Positions 1-7,938 of a DNA stretch of 64,000 bases are shown one piece after another. The DNA comes from a bacterium (lineage in GTDB: Bacteria; Actinomycetota; Acidimicrobiia; Spongiisociales; UBA5794): positions 1-64,000 of the forward strand of contig JAAETI010000486.1 of the NCBI GenBank assembly GCA_024228555.1. The letters are read 5' to 3'. The position numbers and the translations under genes were made by a program. Each line of letters opens with the position of its first letter. Within the stretch, counting starts at the first letter, position 1. A model generated the notes under the pieces. It was not told the DNA's origin. It saw nothing but the letters and a program-made list of their open reading frames with translations, and searched no databases.

Positions 1-213
1 TAGCTTGGGAGTTTTGCTTTGCAAACTCCGGGCTCGGCCTAGTCCCGTCTATGGCGACCTAGCTTGGGAGTTTTGCTTTGCAAACTCCGGGCTCGGCCTA
101 GTCCCGTCTATGGCGACCTAGCTTGGGAGTTTTGCTTTGCAAACTCCGGGCTCGGCCTAGTCCCGTCTATGGCGACCTGGCTTGGGGGTTTTGCTTTGCA
201 AACTCCGGGCTCG
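1..213. repeat. 59-bp tandem repeat array with hairpin core
   Basis: Three identical 59-bp copies run 1-59, 60-118 and 119-177. A fourth, partial copy (178-213) differs at two positions near its start. Each copy holds an imperfect inverted repeat (GGAGTTTTGC, TTT loop, GCAAACTCC; one bulged T) that would fold as a hairpin in RNA of either strand. The array begins at base 1, so it probably continues outside the window. It lies 15 bp past the stop of the minus-strand GntR gene. Short reading frames in it only translate the repeat in shifting phase and are not genes. Confidence 0.9.
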
Positions 214-228
214 CCTCGATGCACATCC

Positions 229-1686
229 TCAGAACCCAGTGTGTAGGACCCGCATTGCCGTTATGGCGCCGATGTGTTCGGCCGCCCTTACCGAGGCAGC
301 AGCCGGTGACAGCTTCGATGTGATCACGGACTCCAGCATGATCTGGAGTTGGAGCGAGACATGGTGATACATCTCGGTGTCTGGTCGCATATGGGCCCCT
401 TCCAGGATCTCTGCTGTCTGGGCTACGAACGGATTCTCGTCCTTCACCAGGTCGACTGCCGACCGCCGGGGCGGGATCTTTGATGTCGAGCGGGCCAACT
501 GGGCGAGCGACTTCGCCGACACCGCTTCCTTGAGGAGGTTGAGGGCAAGTTGGGGGCGACGGGATTGTCTGAAGACTGCGTAGGCCATGCCCCCGGCCAC
601 GCTGGCGACATCTCCGCGCGGGCCGGCCGGCATGGCGACGAACCCGTAGATTTGATCGAGTTCCTCGATGGTCATCCCGCTTGCGGTAGCAAGGGCGCTC
701 GACTCATAGCTGCCGCCAAAGCTCATAGCGGTTCGACCTCGCGCCAGCCTTCTAGTCGAACGGTCCCACTCGAAACCGACGACCTCTGCAGGCAGCAGTC
801 CCGACTCGACCAAGCTGCGGATAAAACGCAGAGACTCGACGGTGGCATCGGAGTCAAGCGAGATACCTTCCTCGGCGAATACGGTCGCACCGTTGCTGGC
901 GAGCAGGGCCAGAAGACAGTACGTGGTCGTTTCGCCGGCTCGGCTGCCTCCAGGCATGGCCAGCGGGCTTATCTCCGGGTGTCGGTCCGCAACGGCCTGG
1001 GCGGTCACCACGAGTTCGTGCCAAGTTGCTGGCGGTTCACGGTCTACCTCAGCCAGCAGCTGGCGATGAAACCACAGCCCGGCGACATTGGCTTCGGCAA
1101 CGACGGCGTGGACCGGCTCATCCGGTTCCGCAGTAAACGGGGTCAACAGATCTGGAGAAAGCTCTTCTGCTATCCACTCAGCGTCGAGCTCTGTCAGATC
1201 CCAGAGGAACCCCGCTTCGCTCATTTCCTTCACCCACACCGAGTCGATGATCGCCAGGTCGGGGGCGAGGCCCTCTGCAACTGCGTGGGTGAGCGCCCGC
1301 CTTAGATCATCGAAAGCCACAACCGAGACGTTGGTGCCCACCGCCGGCAGATCGGCCAATTCGATCTGTTCCTCAAAGCCTCTATCAGAAACCACAACCC
1401 GAAGTTCGCCCTCGGTGCCCGGGCGTGGCCCCCAGTGTGGGTTGACAAAGCTCCCGGAACGACGTTTGCGGAGGATGACCCCCTCATTCGCAAGCTCAGA
1501 AAGCGCTCTGGACACGGGGGTGCGGCTGACCCCGAGCCGTTCGCACAGCTCGTGCTCGGTCGGGAGCCGCGCTCCTGGTGGATAGGTGCCGTTGAGGATT
1601 TCGTCAAGCAACAGCGTCTTCAGCTGGAAGTAGATCGGAATCGGTTGTTGGGGGTCGATGTGCATAGGGACTCTCGGGCGGACCAT
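229..1686 (-). CDS. GntR-family regulator fused to a sugar-binding-protein domain
   Basis: A 485-aa one-component regulator. Residues about 10-80 are a GntR winged helix (PIPIYFQLKTLL, then PTEHELCERLGVSRTPVSRA). The remaining 400 residues resemble the solute-binding proteins of ABC sugar importers (SBP_bac family; GGSYESSALATAS, GFVAMPAGPRG). There is no signal peptide or lipobox, so the binding domain should act in the cytoplasm as the effector sensor. The family knowledge is that GntR proteins bind DNA as dimers and respond to small metabolites; a sugar or glycoside ligand is inferred. An alternative start lies at 1665 (MHIDPQQPI). It is divergent from the glycosyltransferase pair with 22 bp between starts, so it probably controls that pair and itself from the shared promoter region. 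Confidence 0.85.
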   Translation of the reverse strand: MVRPRVPMHIDPQQPIPIYFQLKTLLLDEILNGTYPPGARLPTEHELCERLGVSRTPVSRALSELANEGVILRKRRSGSFVNPHWGPRPGTEGELRVVVSDRGFEEQIELADLPAVGTNVSVVAFDDLRRALTHAVAEGLAPDLAIIDSVWVKEMSEAGFLWDLTELDAEWIAEELSPDLLTPFTAEPDEPVHAVVAEANVAGLWFHRQLLAEVDREPPATWHELVVTAQAVADRHPEISPLAMPGGSRAGETTTYCLLALLASNGATVFAEEGISLDSDATVESLRFIRSLVESGLLPAEVVGFEWDRSTRRLARGRTAMSFGGSYESSALATASGMTIEELDQIYGFVAMPAGPRGDVASVAGGMAYAVFRQSRRPQLALNLLKEAVSAKSLAQLARSTSKIPPRRSAVDLVKDENPFVAQTAEILEGAHMRPDTEMYHHVSLQLQIMLESVITSKLSPAAASVRAAEHIGAITAMRVLHTGF

Positions 1687-1708
1687 AATTGTCGTCGCTT
1701 AATATCAA

Positions 1709-2959
1709 ATGTCAATGGACCCTCCAGGGAGAGCTGTGCAAAGACTGAGGTTTGGACTGGTAGGGACCAGGTTTGAGGGTCTCGACGGGGTAACGCTCGA
1801 GTCGAAGAAGGTTGCTGAGGTGCTGGAAGCACTGGGCCACGAGGTGGTGTGGTTCGCTGGCCTTCTCGCTCCCGAGTTCTCCCCCGGTACCGCGCTTCCT
1901 GAGGCATTCTTCGGTACCGCGGCCAACCGCGCCATCAACTCGAGTGTGTATGGATCGGAATCCTGCGACGAGACCGTACTCATTGAGATCGAACAGACTG
2001 CATCTGCGATCCAGCGGAGTCTGGCGGGCTTCGTCCGGGAGCACGGGGTGGACATACTCATGCCCCAGAACGCTTTGGCCATTCCAATGCACGTTCCTTT
2101 GGGGGTCGCCATCGCTCGATACTCCAGGGAAAGCGGAATAGCGACAATCTGTCACCATCACGACCTCTCCTGGGAAAGGGGACGGTTCTGGCCGAACGCG
2201 GTAGGCAGTTACCTCGCCGAGGCTTTTCCCCCGACGGCGCCGAATATCGCCCATCTAATGATCAACTCGATTGCCGGCCACGAGCTACGTCAGAGGACCG
2301 GTGCGAGGGCACTGCTGCTCCCCAACGTTATGGACTTCGCCAATCCACCGGTAGTCGGCGACGCCGCGGTCTTCCGGGAAGCCGCCGACCTCGACGAACA
2401 CGATTGTGTGCTCCTCCAACCGACCCGCATGGTTCCCCGCAAGGGGATCGAGGACACCCTGAGACTTGCCCATCGACTTGCGGACCCCGCCACCCGCGTG
2501 GTGGTAACGCATCCGGAACCGGATGAGGGGGCGGTCTTCATCGATGACTTGGTGAGAAAGGCGGAGGACCTCGCTGTTGATTTTCGGATCGTGCCGGTTG
2601 GCTCGGGAACGAAGGTGAGTCTTGCCGATGCCTACGCCGCGGCCGATCTGGTTACGTACCCCAGTCGTATCGAAGGGTTCGGCAACGCTCTCCTCGAAGC
2701 CTTCTACTTCAGGCGCCCGCTGTTGGTGAACCGATACCCGGTCTATGCCGCCGACATCGGGCCCCGTGGGGTGCGGGCGATCGAAATGGCGGGCAGCGTT
2801 ACGGACGAACTTGTCGCTGCCGCGGAAAGCTGGCTGGCAGATCCCGACGAGTGGGTAGAAGCAGTCGATGCCAACTATGAGATCGGTCGCGAGTTCTTCT
2901 CGTACGAGGTTGCGGCCCGGGTCCTGCAGAGATCGCTTCGTGACCTCGGCCTGACATGA
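1709..2959 (+). CDS. GT-B glycosyltransferase (GT4-like)
   Basis: A 416-aa GT-B-fold glycosyltransferase. The N-terminal domain starts with a family-like strand-loop (LRFGLVGTRFEGLDGVTLES). The C-terminal nucleotide-sugar domain carries LLQPTRMVPRKGIEDTL and the E-x7-E region PSRIEGFGNALLEAF, as in GT4 retaining enzymes. Acceptor and donor cannot be read from sequence. A TAATAT box ends 3 nt before the first ATG (1709) and 9 nt before a second ATG (1715, MDPPG), so the shorter form may be made from a leaderless mRNA. The stop overlaps the next start in ATGA, so the two genes are translationally coupled. The divergent GntR-SBP regulator suggests control by a sugar or glycoside. Confidence 0.82.
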   Translation: MSMDPPGRAVQRLRFGLVGTRFEGLDGVTLESKKVAEVLEALGHEVVWFAGLLAPEFSPGTALPEAFFGTAANRAINSSVYGSESCDETVLIEIEQTASAIQRSLAGFVREHGVDILMPQNALAIPMHVPLGVAIARYSRESGIATICHHHDLSWERGRFWPNAVGSYLAEAFPPTAPNIAHLMINSIAGHELRQRTGARALLLPNVMDFANPPVVGDAAVFREAADLDEHDCVLLQPTRMVPRKGIEDTLRLAHRLADPATRVVVTHPEPDEGAVFIDDLVRKAEDLAVDFRIVPVGSGTKVSLADAYAAADLVTYPSRIEGFGNALLEAFYFRRPLLVNRYPVYAADIGPRGVRAIEMAGSVTDELVAAAESWLADPDEWVEAVDANYEIGREFFSYEVAARVLQRSLRDLGLT

Positions 2960-4824
2960 TCGGCCGGCCGGAAGACCTCTTTGGCGAGATGGTCGCTGCC
3001 CTGCTGCGGCGCACAGAGATGCCTCGATTCGACGATCCTGCCAGCTTCCTTGCCAGTAACGACGATCGACGATACCCGGCGGCCTTCGTCGTAGCACTGT
3101 GCGGAGAGGCGCATCCGCAATATGTGCTCGCAAAGCATGTTCTGGCTGGACCAGCCGCACTTCCGTCGTTCCTTCGGGATGCATTGCACCGGATCCGTGA
3201 CGAGTTGCGGTCTGCAGTTGTCGACAGCCCTGGATTGCGAGGTGCTCTGCTGGCCGCGGCGTCTGTGGACGACGTGGAGGATGCGAACGATGCCCAAGAC
3301 AGAGTCTGGGCGGTCACCTTCCCCGAGGGGGTGGGTGTCGCTCGCAACTGGGTGGCCCGCGGTGCGGAGTTGCAGGAGCGCCGTCGATTGAATTCGACGC
3401 AGCCCAATCCCATGCCGCTGACCGATCCGATCGCATCGATGCTGGTGACTGCCAACGTCGTGATAGCGCCACCAGATTCGGGAAGTGACCCTGACTTCTG
3501 GTTCGATCACCCGATTCCGCTGGACGCCGAGCCGGCTGCGACTGAGTTGGCCCACGGTCTCCGCCTGCTGAATGAGGCAGTGGGGTTCGAACTCGAGCGG
3601 CATCCTGAGTGGCGTGGCCCGCTCTCGGTCGTGCTGTCCATTTCGACAACGAGAGACGGATACAGTTCGCCGGCCAGAGATCTCGTCGGCAAGGCCGTCG
3701 CCTCGATCGGGCCGGTGCCGAATCTGCGGGTGTTTGCCTTTGATGAGATCGCGGTGCGTCGCCTCTGGGACGTGGCGATTCGTCCGGTAGTCGCGGATCC
3801 CGCCAACACGGTCTTTGGTGTGGAGGGATCGTACGGCCGCCACTACAGCTTCCTCAAGGCCATTGCCGCCCTGTGGTCAGTGCTGATCGACGACGAGGTC
3901 CGGGCGACCTTCAAGATCGACCTTGACCAGGCATTCCCCCAAGAGAGACTGGTCGCGGAGACGGGTCAGTCTGCGTTTGAGCACTTCATGACACCACACT
4001 GGGGAGCAAGTGCGATCGGTGGCGACGGTGCCGACCTCGATCTTGCGCTGATAGCGGGAGGTCTCGTCAACCAGGCGGATATCGGCGTGTCGATACGCAC
4101 GCCGGACGTGACACCTGGTGATGTTGCGACACCAGAGGACGTCATCTTCTTCAGCCGTCTCCCGCAGGCGTTGTCGACCGAGTTTGAGATCGGCGCAACA
4201 CGAGTCATCGAGAGAGTGCACGTGACCGGTGGCACCAACGGAATTCTGGTCGCGGGTCTGCGACGATGGCGTCTGTTCACACCGTCGGTTATCGGGCGAG
4301 CCGAAGACCAGGCATATCTGCTGTCGGGGCTGGAGGATATGGCGAACCGACCCGCCTACGTGCATGAGCCGGGCCTCATCATGCGACATGACAAGACCGA
4401 CCTCGTCCCCGATGTGATCAAGGCGAGTGCAGGATCAAAGCACATCGGAGACCTGTTGCGGATGCGGCTCTTCAGCGCCTACGCCGACACGGGTCACAAG
4501 GCGTGGCTTGATCCGTTTTCGGGGTGCTTTGTCACACGACTGCCGCTGACTGTCACAAGTCTGCGGTTTGCGCTGCATGCGCTATCACTGGAGTCCTCAG
4601 AAGTAGCCACCGGGTACCTACGGGAGGGGACGAAACGTCTGGCGGACTCCGGCCCGACCGTCGCTGCTCTGGAGGACACGGTGTGCAGCGAGCGCAAGGG
4701 CTGGACCGATTTCTACGACGCACTGGATCGGATCGAGGAGGGTGTCGAGCGGGGAGGAGAGCGGTTTGCGAAGCTGGTGGCGGCGGCGAAAACCGTCGTC
4801 AGTGAAGCGGAGCTAACTCGCTAG
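2956..4824 (+). CDS. large protein of unknown function, probable GT-A-type glycosyltransferase
   Basis: 622 aa, no signal peptide or membrane segment. I do not recognise a named family. The middle holds YGRHYSFLKAIAALW followed by FKIDLDQAFPQ, in which DLD resembles the DxD metal/nucleotide-sugar motif of GT-A enzymes. Further on, RVHVTGGTNGILVAGLRRW and GRAEDQAYLL (an ED-type catalytic motif) fit the same fold. The N-terminal 200 and C-terminal 100 residues look helical and are unassigned. It is coupled by ATGA to the GT-B gene, which supports a shared pathway, perhaps making a compatible solute or a glycosylated lipid. The function is inferred and not certain. Its 3' end overlaps the convergent LOG gene by 26 bp. 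Confidence 0.6.
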   Translation: MIGRPEDLFGEMVAALLRRTEMPRFDDPASFLASNDDRRYPAAFVVALCGEAHPQYVLAKHVLAGPAALPSFLRDALHRIRDELRSAVVDSPGLRGALLAAASVDDVEDANDAQDRVWAVTFPEGVGVARNWVARGAELQERRRLNSTQPNPMPLTDPIASMLVTANVVIAPPDSGSDPDFWFDHPIPLDAEPAATELAHGLRLLNEAVGFELERHPEWRGPLSVVLSISTTRDGYSSPARDLVGKAVASIGPVPNLRVFAFDEIAVRRLWDVAIRPVVADPANTVFGVEGSYGRHYSFLKAIAALWSVLIDDEVRATFKIDLDQAFPQERLVAETGQSAFEHFMTPHWGASAIGGDGADLDLALIAGGLVNQADIGVSIRTPDVTPGDVATPEDVIFFSRLPQALSTEFEIGATRVIERVHVTGGTNGILVAGLRRWRLFTPSVIGRAEDQAYLLSGLEDMANRPAYVHEPGLIMRHDKTDLVPDVIKASAGSKHIGDLLRMRLFSAYADTGHKAWLDPFSGCFVTRLPLTVTSLRFALHALSLESSEVATGYLREGTKRLADSGPTVAALEDTVCSERKGWTDFYDALDRIEEGVERGGERFAKLVAAAKTVVSEAELTR

Positions 4825-5353
4825 TCAGATACAAGACCGCTTCATCAACCGTTGCAACGGTCGTCACCAAGTCCTCGCCCTGGAGACGCCGGATGAGATC
4901 GGGCACCACCTCCTGCCAGGTCTCGCCGACTGTCACGATCGGGCCGAAGTCCTGATCGGCAAACGGTGCCACCAGCGCAAGATTCCAGGCCACAACCAAC
5001 TCCGCCAGGGTGCCCAAGCTGCCCGGCATCGCGATGAATCCAGACGCAATCGATGAGAGGATGCCGATGCGGTGTACGAGGTCGTCGGCGGGTATCTCGT
5101 GCTGCACCCATTCGTTGGCCCCGGGACGTTTGGGAAAGACCGAGGGGGCAGTAACCCCGATGGTGGCCCCACCGACGGTGGCGGCGCCTTTGCAGACGGC
5201 CTCCATCTGGCCGCCATATCCGCCGGTAGCTACCGCAAAACCTGCGTTGGCGAGGCGGCGCCCGCAGGCAACGCCGTCTTCATAGTCCGAATCGCCCGGT
5301 CGGGCCTGGGACGCCCCAAAGACCGAGATCACTGGCTGGTTGGGTAGGGTCAC
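4799..5353 (-). CDS. LOG/YvdD-like family protein (TIGR00725 type)
   Basis: 184 aa with the Rossmann-like fold of the 'lysine decarboxylase-like' LOG family, whose characterised members are nucleoside-5'-phosphate phosphoribohydrolases. It shows ISVFGASQ at the N-terminus, the nucleotide-binding TGGYGGQMEAVCKGA, and MPGSLGTLAE where the family motif is PGGxGTxxE. The second Gly of PGG is replaced by Ser, so enzymatic activity is uncertain. It is the distal gene after the zinc-ribbon membrane protein, overlapping it by 4 nt (ATGA). Confidence 0.8.
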   Translation of the reverse strand: MTLPNQPVISVFGASQARPGDSDYEDGVACGRRLANAGFAVATGGYGGQMEAVCKGAATVGGATIGVTAPSVFPKRPGANEWVQHEIPADDLVHRIGILSSIASGFIAMPGSLGTLAELVVAWNLALVAPFADQDFGPIVTVGETWQEVVPDLIRRLQGEDLVTTVATVDEAVLYLTSELAPLH

Positions 5354-6177
5354 TCAGGCTTCCCGAGATCCATCCGACCTACCGTGCGTATCGCCGCCGC
5401 CGACGATGCAACAAGGAGACCGAGCCCGAGGACGACGAGGCTGTTAGCTGCAAGATCAGCTGCAACTGTCTGTCGATCGAGCAGTACGAACGTGGTTACG
5501 AGTCCAATCCCTGCGACCAGGACGGCCAGTGCCAACCAGTCTGCGGGGGCTAGCCGGAAGCGCGATGTGGCTCTAGCTTTGATGTACCACCAGGCAAGCA
5601 TGACGACAGCAATGATGGCTAGCGCTGCCATGATGAGGAGGCCGATATCGGCGACGAGGGTGACGTCCTCAACCTCTTGGGCTGTTGCTTCGCCCTTGCC
5701 AAACGCATCAATCCTGGTGTTGAGATAGAACCTGAGACCGGCCGCAACCAGACCGCTGAACGCAACGGTGGCGAGGGCTACCTGAGCGGTCCGCGCTGCT
5801 GCACCGGGTCGGTTTTGAATGCGGGGCATCTCACCGCGCGGTCGCAAGTGGTCCCAGGGATCGCTGGCGACAGGTTCCGCGGCGGGCTCGGGCTCCTCGA
5901 TCACAGTGATGCTGTCGACCGTCACTTCCATCCCGCCGGCGGGCACGGGGAACGCAATCTCATCCTCATCGAGCAGCTCTGTCGGCAGCTCGACCGTCTC
6001 GATATCAACGACTTCGTCCCAACCGCGACTGATCAGCTCGACTTTGGGGCTACCGGAGCCAGTCGAGTCTGCAACGGGTTCAACGAGCTCTTCGGTCTCG
6101 TCGAGGCCGTGGCCACAGGATCTACAGAAGACCCAATCGGGATCGGTTTTGCTACCGCAGCTGAAACAGAAATCCAT
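5350..6177 (-). CDS. zinc-ribbon membrane protein, function unknown
   Basis: 275 aa. The first 25 residues form a zinc ribbon with two CxxC knuckles (CFSCGSK and CRSCGHG). An acidic, proline-rich linker follows (about 30-130), then four predicted membrane helices (about 133-155, 176-203, 213-235, 243-262). Zinc-ribbon/multi-helix proteins of this sort are common in actinobacteria and mostly uncharacterised. It is first in a two-gene minus-strand operon with the LOG protein. No function can be assigned. Confidence 0.75.
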   Translation of the reverse strand: MDFCFSCGSKTDPDWVFCRSCGHGLDETEELVEPVADSTGSGSPKVELISRGWDEVVDIETVELPTELLDEDEIAFPVPAGGMEVTVDSITVIEEPEPAAEPVASDPWDHLRPRGEMPRIQNRPGAAARTAQVALATVAFSGLVAAGLRFYLNTRIDAFGKGEATAQEVEDVTLVADIGLLIMAALAIIAVVMLAWWYIKARATSRFRLAPADWLALAVLVAGIGLVTTFVLLDRQTVAADLAANSLVVLGLGLLVASSAAAIRTVGRMDLGKPE

Positions 6178-6279
6178 GAGGTTGTCCCAACACGATACTC
6201 GTCAAAGCCCAGTTCTCGATGTACCCCACGGTTGGTCGAGAGATGCTCAGGCGCCGGTGCTGGTTGACCCCAAGAAGAC

Positions 6280-6305
6280 AGTACCGCCCGGAGAGGGGCG
6301 GTACT
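6280..6305 (-). terminator. hairpin terminator after the 6335-6784 gene
   Basis: A perfect 10-bp stem (AGTACCGCCC / GGGCGGTACT) with a 6-nt loop. Read on the minus strand, downstream of the 6335-6784 gene, it is followed by the T-rich GTCTTCTT, which fits a weak intrinsic terminator for the manC operon. Confidence 0.6.
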
Positions 6306-6334
6306 GAGAGGGGTCTTCGTGTGAGAAGTTACCC

Positions 6335-6784
6335 CTATAACGTCTCATCGACAGATTCGGTTCCCGGCTGGTCCATCGGGCCACATTGCTCACAGTAGAG
6401 AGTGACATCGCCCTCGAGTGCTTCGCTCGGCTCGACTCCTTCGGCTATCAGGAATGCATAACCATCGTGGGTACAGCGGTCTTGCACAGCTTGATCCCGG
6501 CGAAACACCTTGAGCATCACCGGACCGGTCAGCCCTTCGTGGCCCGGGATGTTCTCGACGCCGGTCTCGGCGACTTCCTCACGAACCAGATCCATGACGG
6601 TCGGGATTTCGGGCGGTGGCCCCAGCTTCTCCATGATGCGTTGCTGGCGTTTCGACGTTGTCCATCCCGACTGCTTCTTCGGCTCGTAGTCCGCGGGTCG
6701 CGCCGCTGCACGCTGTCGTGTGAGCAGCATGACTACTAGACCGATCGAAATGGCTATTGCGATTCCCACGATGACGAGGTCCAC
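6335..6784 (-). CDS. single-pass membrane protein of unknown function
   Basis: 149 aa, GTG start. One N-terminal membrane helix (about 3-22, LVIVGIAIAISIGLVVML), then a basic region and a soluble C-terminal part ending with a Cys-containing segment (DRCTHDGYAFLI and LYCEQCG) that could hold a metal. I do not recognise the family. It starts 10 bp after the manC stop, so it is probably cotranscribed with it. Confidence 0.6.
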   Translation of the reverse strand: MDLVIVGIAIAISIGLVVMLLTRQRAAARPADYEPKKQSGWTTSKRQQRIMEKLGPPPEIPTVMDLVREEVAETGVENIPGHEGLTGPVMLKVFRRDQAVQDRCTHDGYAFLIAEGVEPSEALEGDVTLYCEQCGPMDQPGTESVDETL

Positions 6785-6794
6785 GGTTGTGTCC

Positions 6795-7892
6795 TTAGGT
6801 GTCTCTGCGGACAGACCGAGTGGCTTCTGGCCTGTCTTGCTCCTTCAGCATATCCACGATCGTTTTCACAGACTGCGCATTGTCGATTGTGGTCACCAAT
6901 ACCGCATCGGGTGTCTCCACCACAACGGCATTGTCCAAGCCGGAGACCGTCACGAGTCGGCTGTCAGCGCGGATATAGGAGTTGGTGGTGTCGGTGGCCA
7001 CGATGTCACCGACGAGCGCATTCCCTTTGTCGTCCGTTGCCGCGATCTCGCGCAACGCCAGCCAGGACCCGACATCACTCCAACCGGCGTCGAGCGGGAC
7101 GACGGCGGCGTCCGTGGTGCGCTCCATAACGGCATAGTCAATGGAGTCGGCAGGGGTGGTGGCGAACGCCGTCGGGTCGAGGAGCAGGCCTTGGCCTCGG
7201 ACCGCCGCATCCATTGTTGACCGGCACCCGGCAAGCATGTCGGGGGCGAACTCCTGGAGGGCGTTGAGATAGGCGGAGCAGCGGAACACGAACATTCCAC
7301 TGTTCCAGAGATAGTTGCCCGCGGTGATGTAGCTCCGTGCGGTTGGTAGGTCGGGCTTCTCGACAAACTCAACGACCCGGCGGGCGACTTTGTCGACCGG
7401 CGATCCGGCACGGATGTAGCCGTATCCCGTTTCCGGTGCGGTGGGAACGATTCCGAACGTTACCAAGTGACCTTCCGCGGCAAGTCGGCAGGCGTGGCGA
7501 GTTGCATCGTGGAATGCTTCGACGTCCTCGATTACGTGGTCGGCAGGCAGGAGGAGCATGAGCGGATCGGCACCGTCCCTGGTGAGTTCCAAGGCAGCGA
7601 CTGTCGCCGCCGGAGCAGTGTTCCTGCCGAACGGTTCGAGGATCATCCGGTCAGGATCGAAACCAGCGGCGGTCAGTTCGTCGGCTACAAGCGTGGCGTG
7701 GGCCTGATTGGCGACAACCAGCGGCATTGCGGCATCGAGCCCTTCGAGTCGGTGCAAGGTTGCCGCAACCATGGTCTCGTCACCCACAAGCGGTAGGAAC
7801 TGCTTCGGGCGATCGGACCGTGACGCTGGCCACAATCGGGTGCCGGCGCCGCCGGACATCAATACCGGGACGATCTGGGGTAGTTCTCTCAT
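6795..7892 (-). CDS. manC: mannose-1-phosphate guanylyltransferase
   Basis: A 365-aa nucleotidyltransferase that makes GDP-mannose from mannose-1-phosphate and GTP in the cytoplasm, supplying mannosyl transferases. It has the family signature VLMSGGAGTRLWPASRS followed by PKQFLPL, the metal-site region LLLPADHVI, FVEKPD, and GNYLWNSGMFVF. The length matches short forms that lack the C-terminal phosphomannose isomerase domain. A TACATT box sits exactly 6 nt before the ATG at 7892, so I prefer this start over the ATG one codon upstream (7895). The pathway fits the GT2 and GT4 genes in this window, though no glycan cluster is evident. Confidence 0.9.
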   Translation of the reverse strand: MRELPQIVPVLMSGGAGTRLWPASRSDRPKQFLPLVGDETMVAATLHRLEGLDAAMPLVVANQAHATLVADELTAAGFDPDRMILEPFGRNTAPAATVAALELTRDGADPLMLLLPADHVIEDVEAFHDATRHACRLAAEGHLVTFGIVPTAPETGYGYIRAGSPVDKVARRVVEFVEKPDLPTARSYITAGNYLWNSGMFVFRCSAYLNALQEFAPDMLAGCRSTMDAAVRGQGLLLDPTAFATTPADSIDYAVMERTTDAAVVPLDAGWSDVGSWLALREIAATDDKGNALVGDIVATDTTNSYIRADSRLVTVSGLDNAVVVETPDAVLVTTIDNAQSVKTIVDMLKEQDRPEATRSVRRDT

Positions 7893-7898
7893 CATGCG

Positions 7899-7904
7899 AA
7901 TGTA
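7899..7904 (-). promoter_or_regulatory. -10 box of a leaderless manC transcript
   Basis: TACATT on the minus strand, 6 nt before the ATG at 7892. No clear -35 element is seen. Confidence 0.45.
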
Positions 7905-7938
7905 TCGGCAACTATTGCCCGGTCCAAAGCTTGTTTAC

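Noticed and set aside
1-213. CRISPR array
   Set aside because: The units are contiguous identical copies with no variable spacers and no cas genes nearby.
64-367. Three similar plus-strand frames in and beside the tandem array (repeated MGVLLCKLRARP start)
   Set aside because: They are the 59-bp repeat translated in different phases; the repeat length is not a multiple of three and there is no protein-like continuation.
550-1585. Long plus-strand frames opposite the GntR-SBP gene
   Set aside because: The minus strand encodes clear GntR and SBP motifs; the plus frames have compositions typical of antisense shadows.
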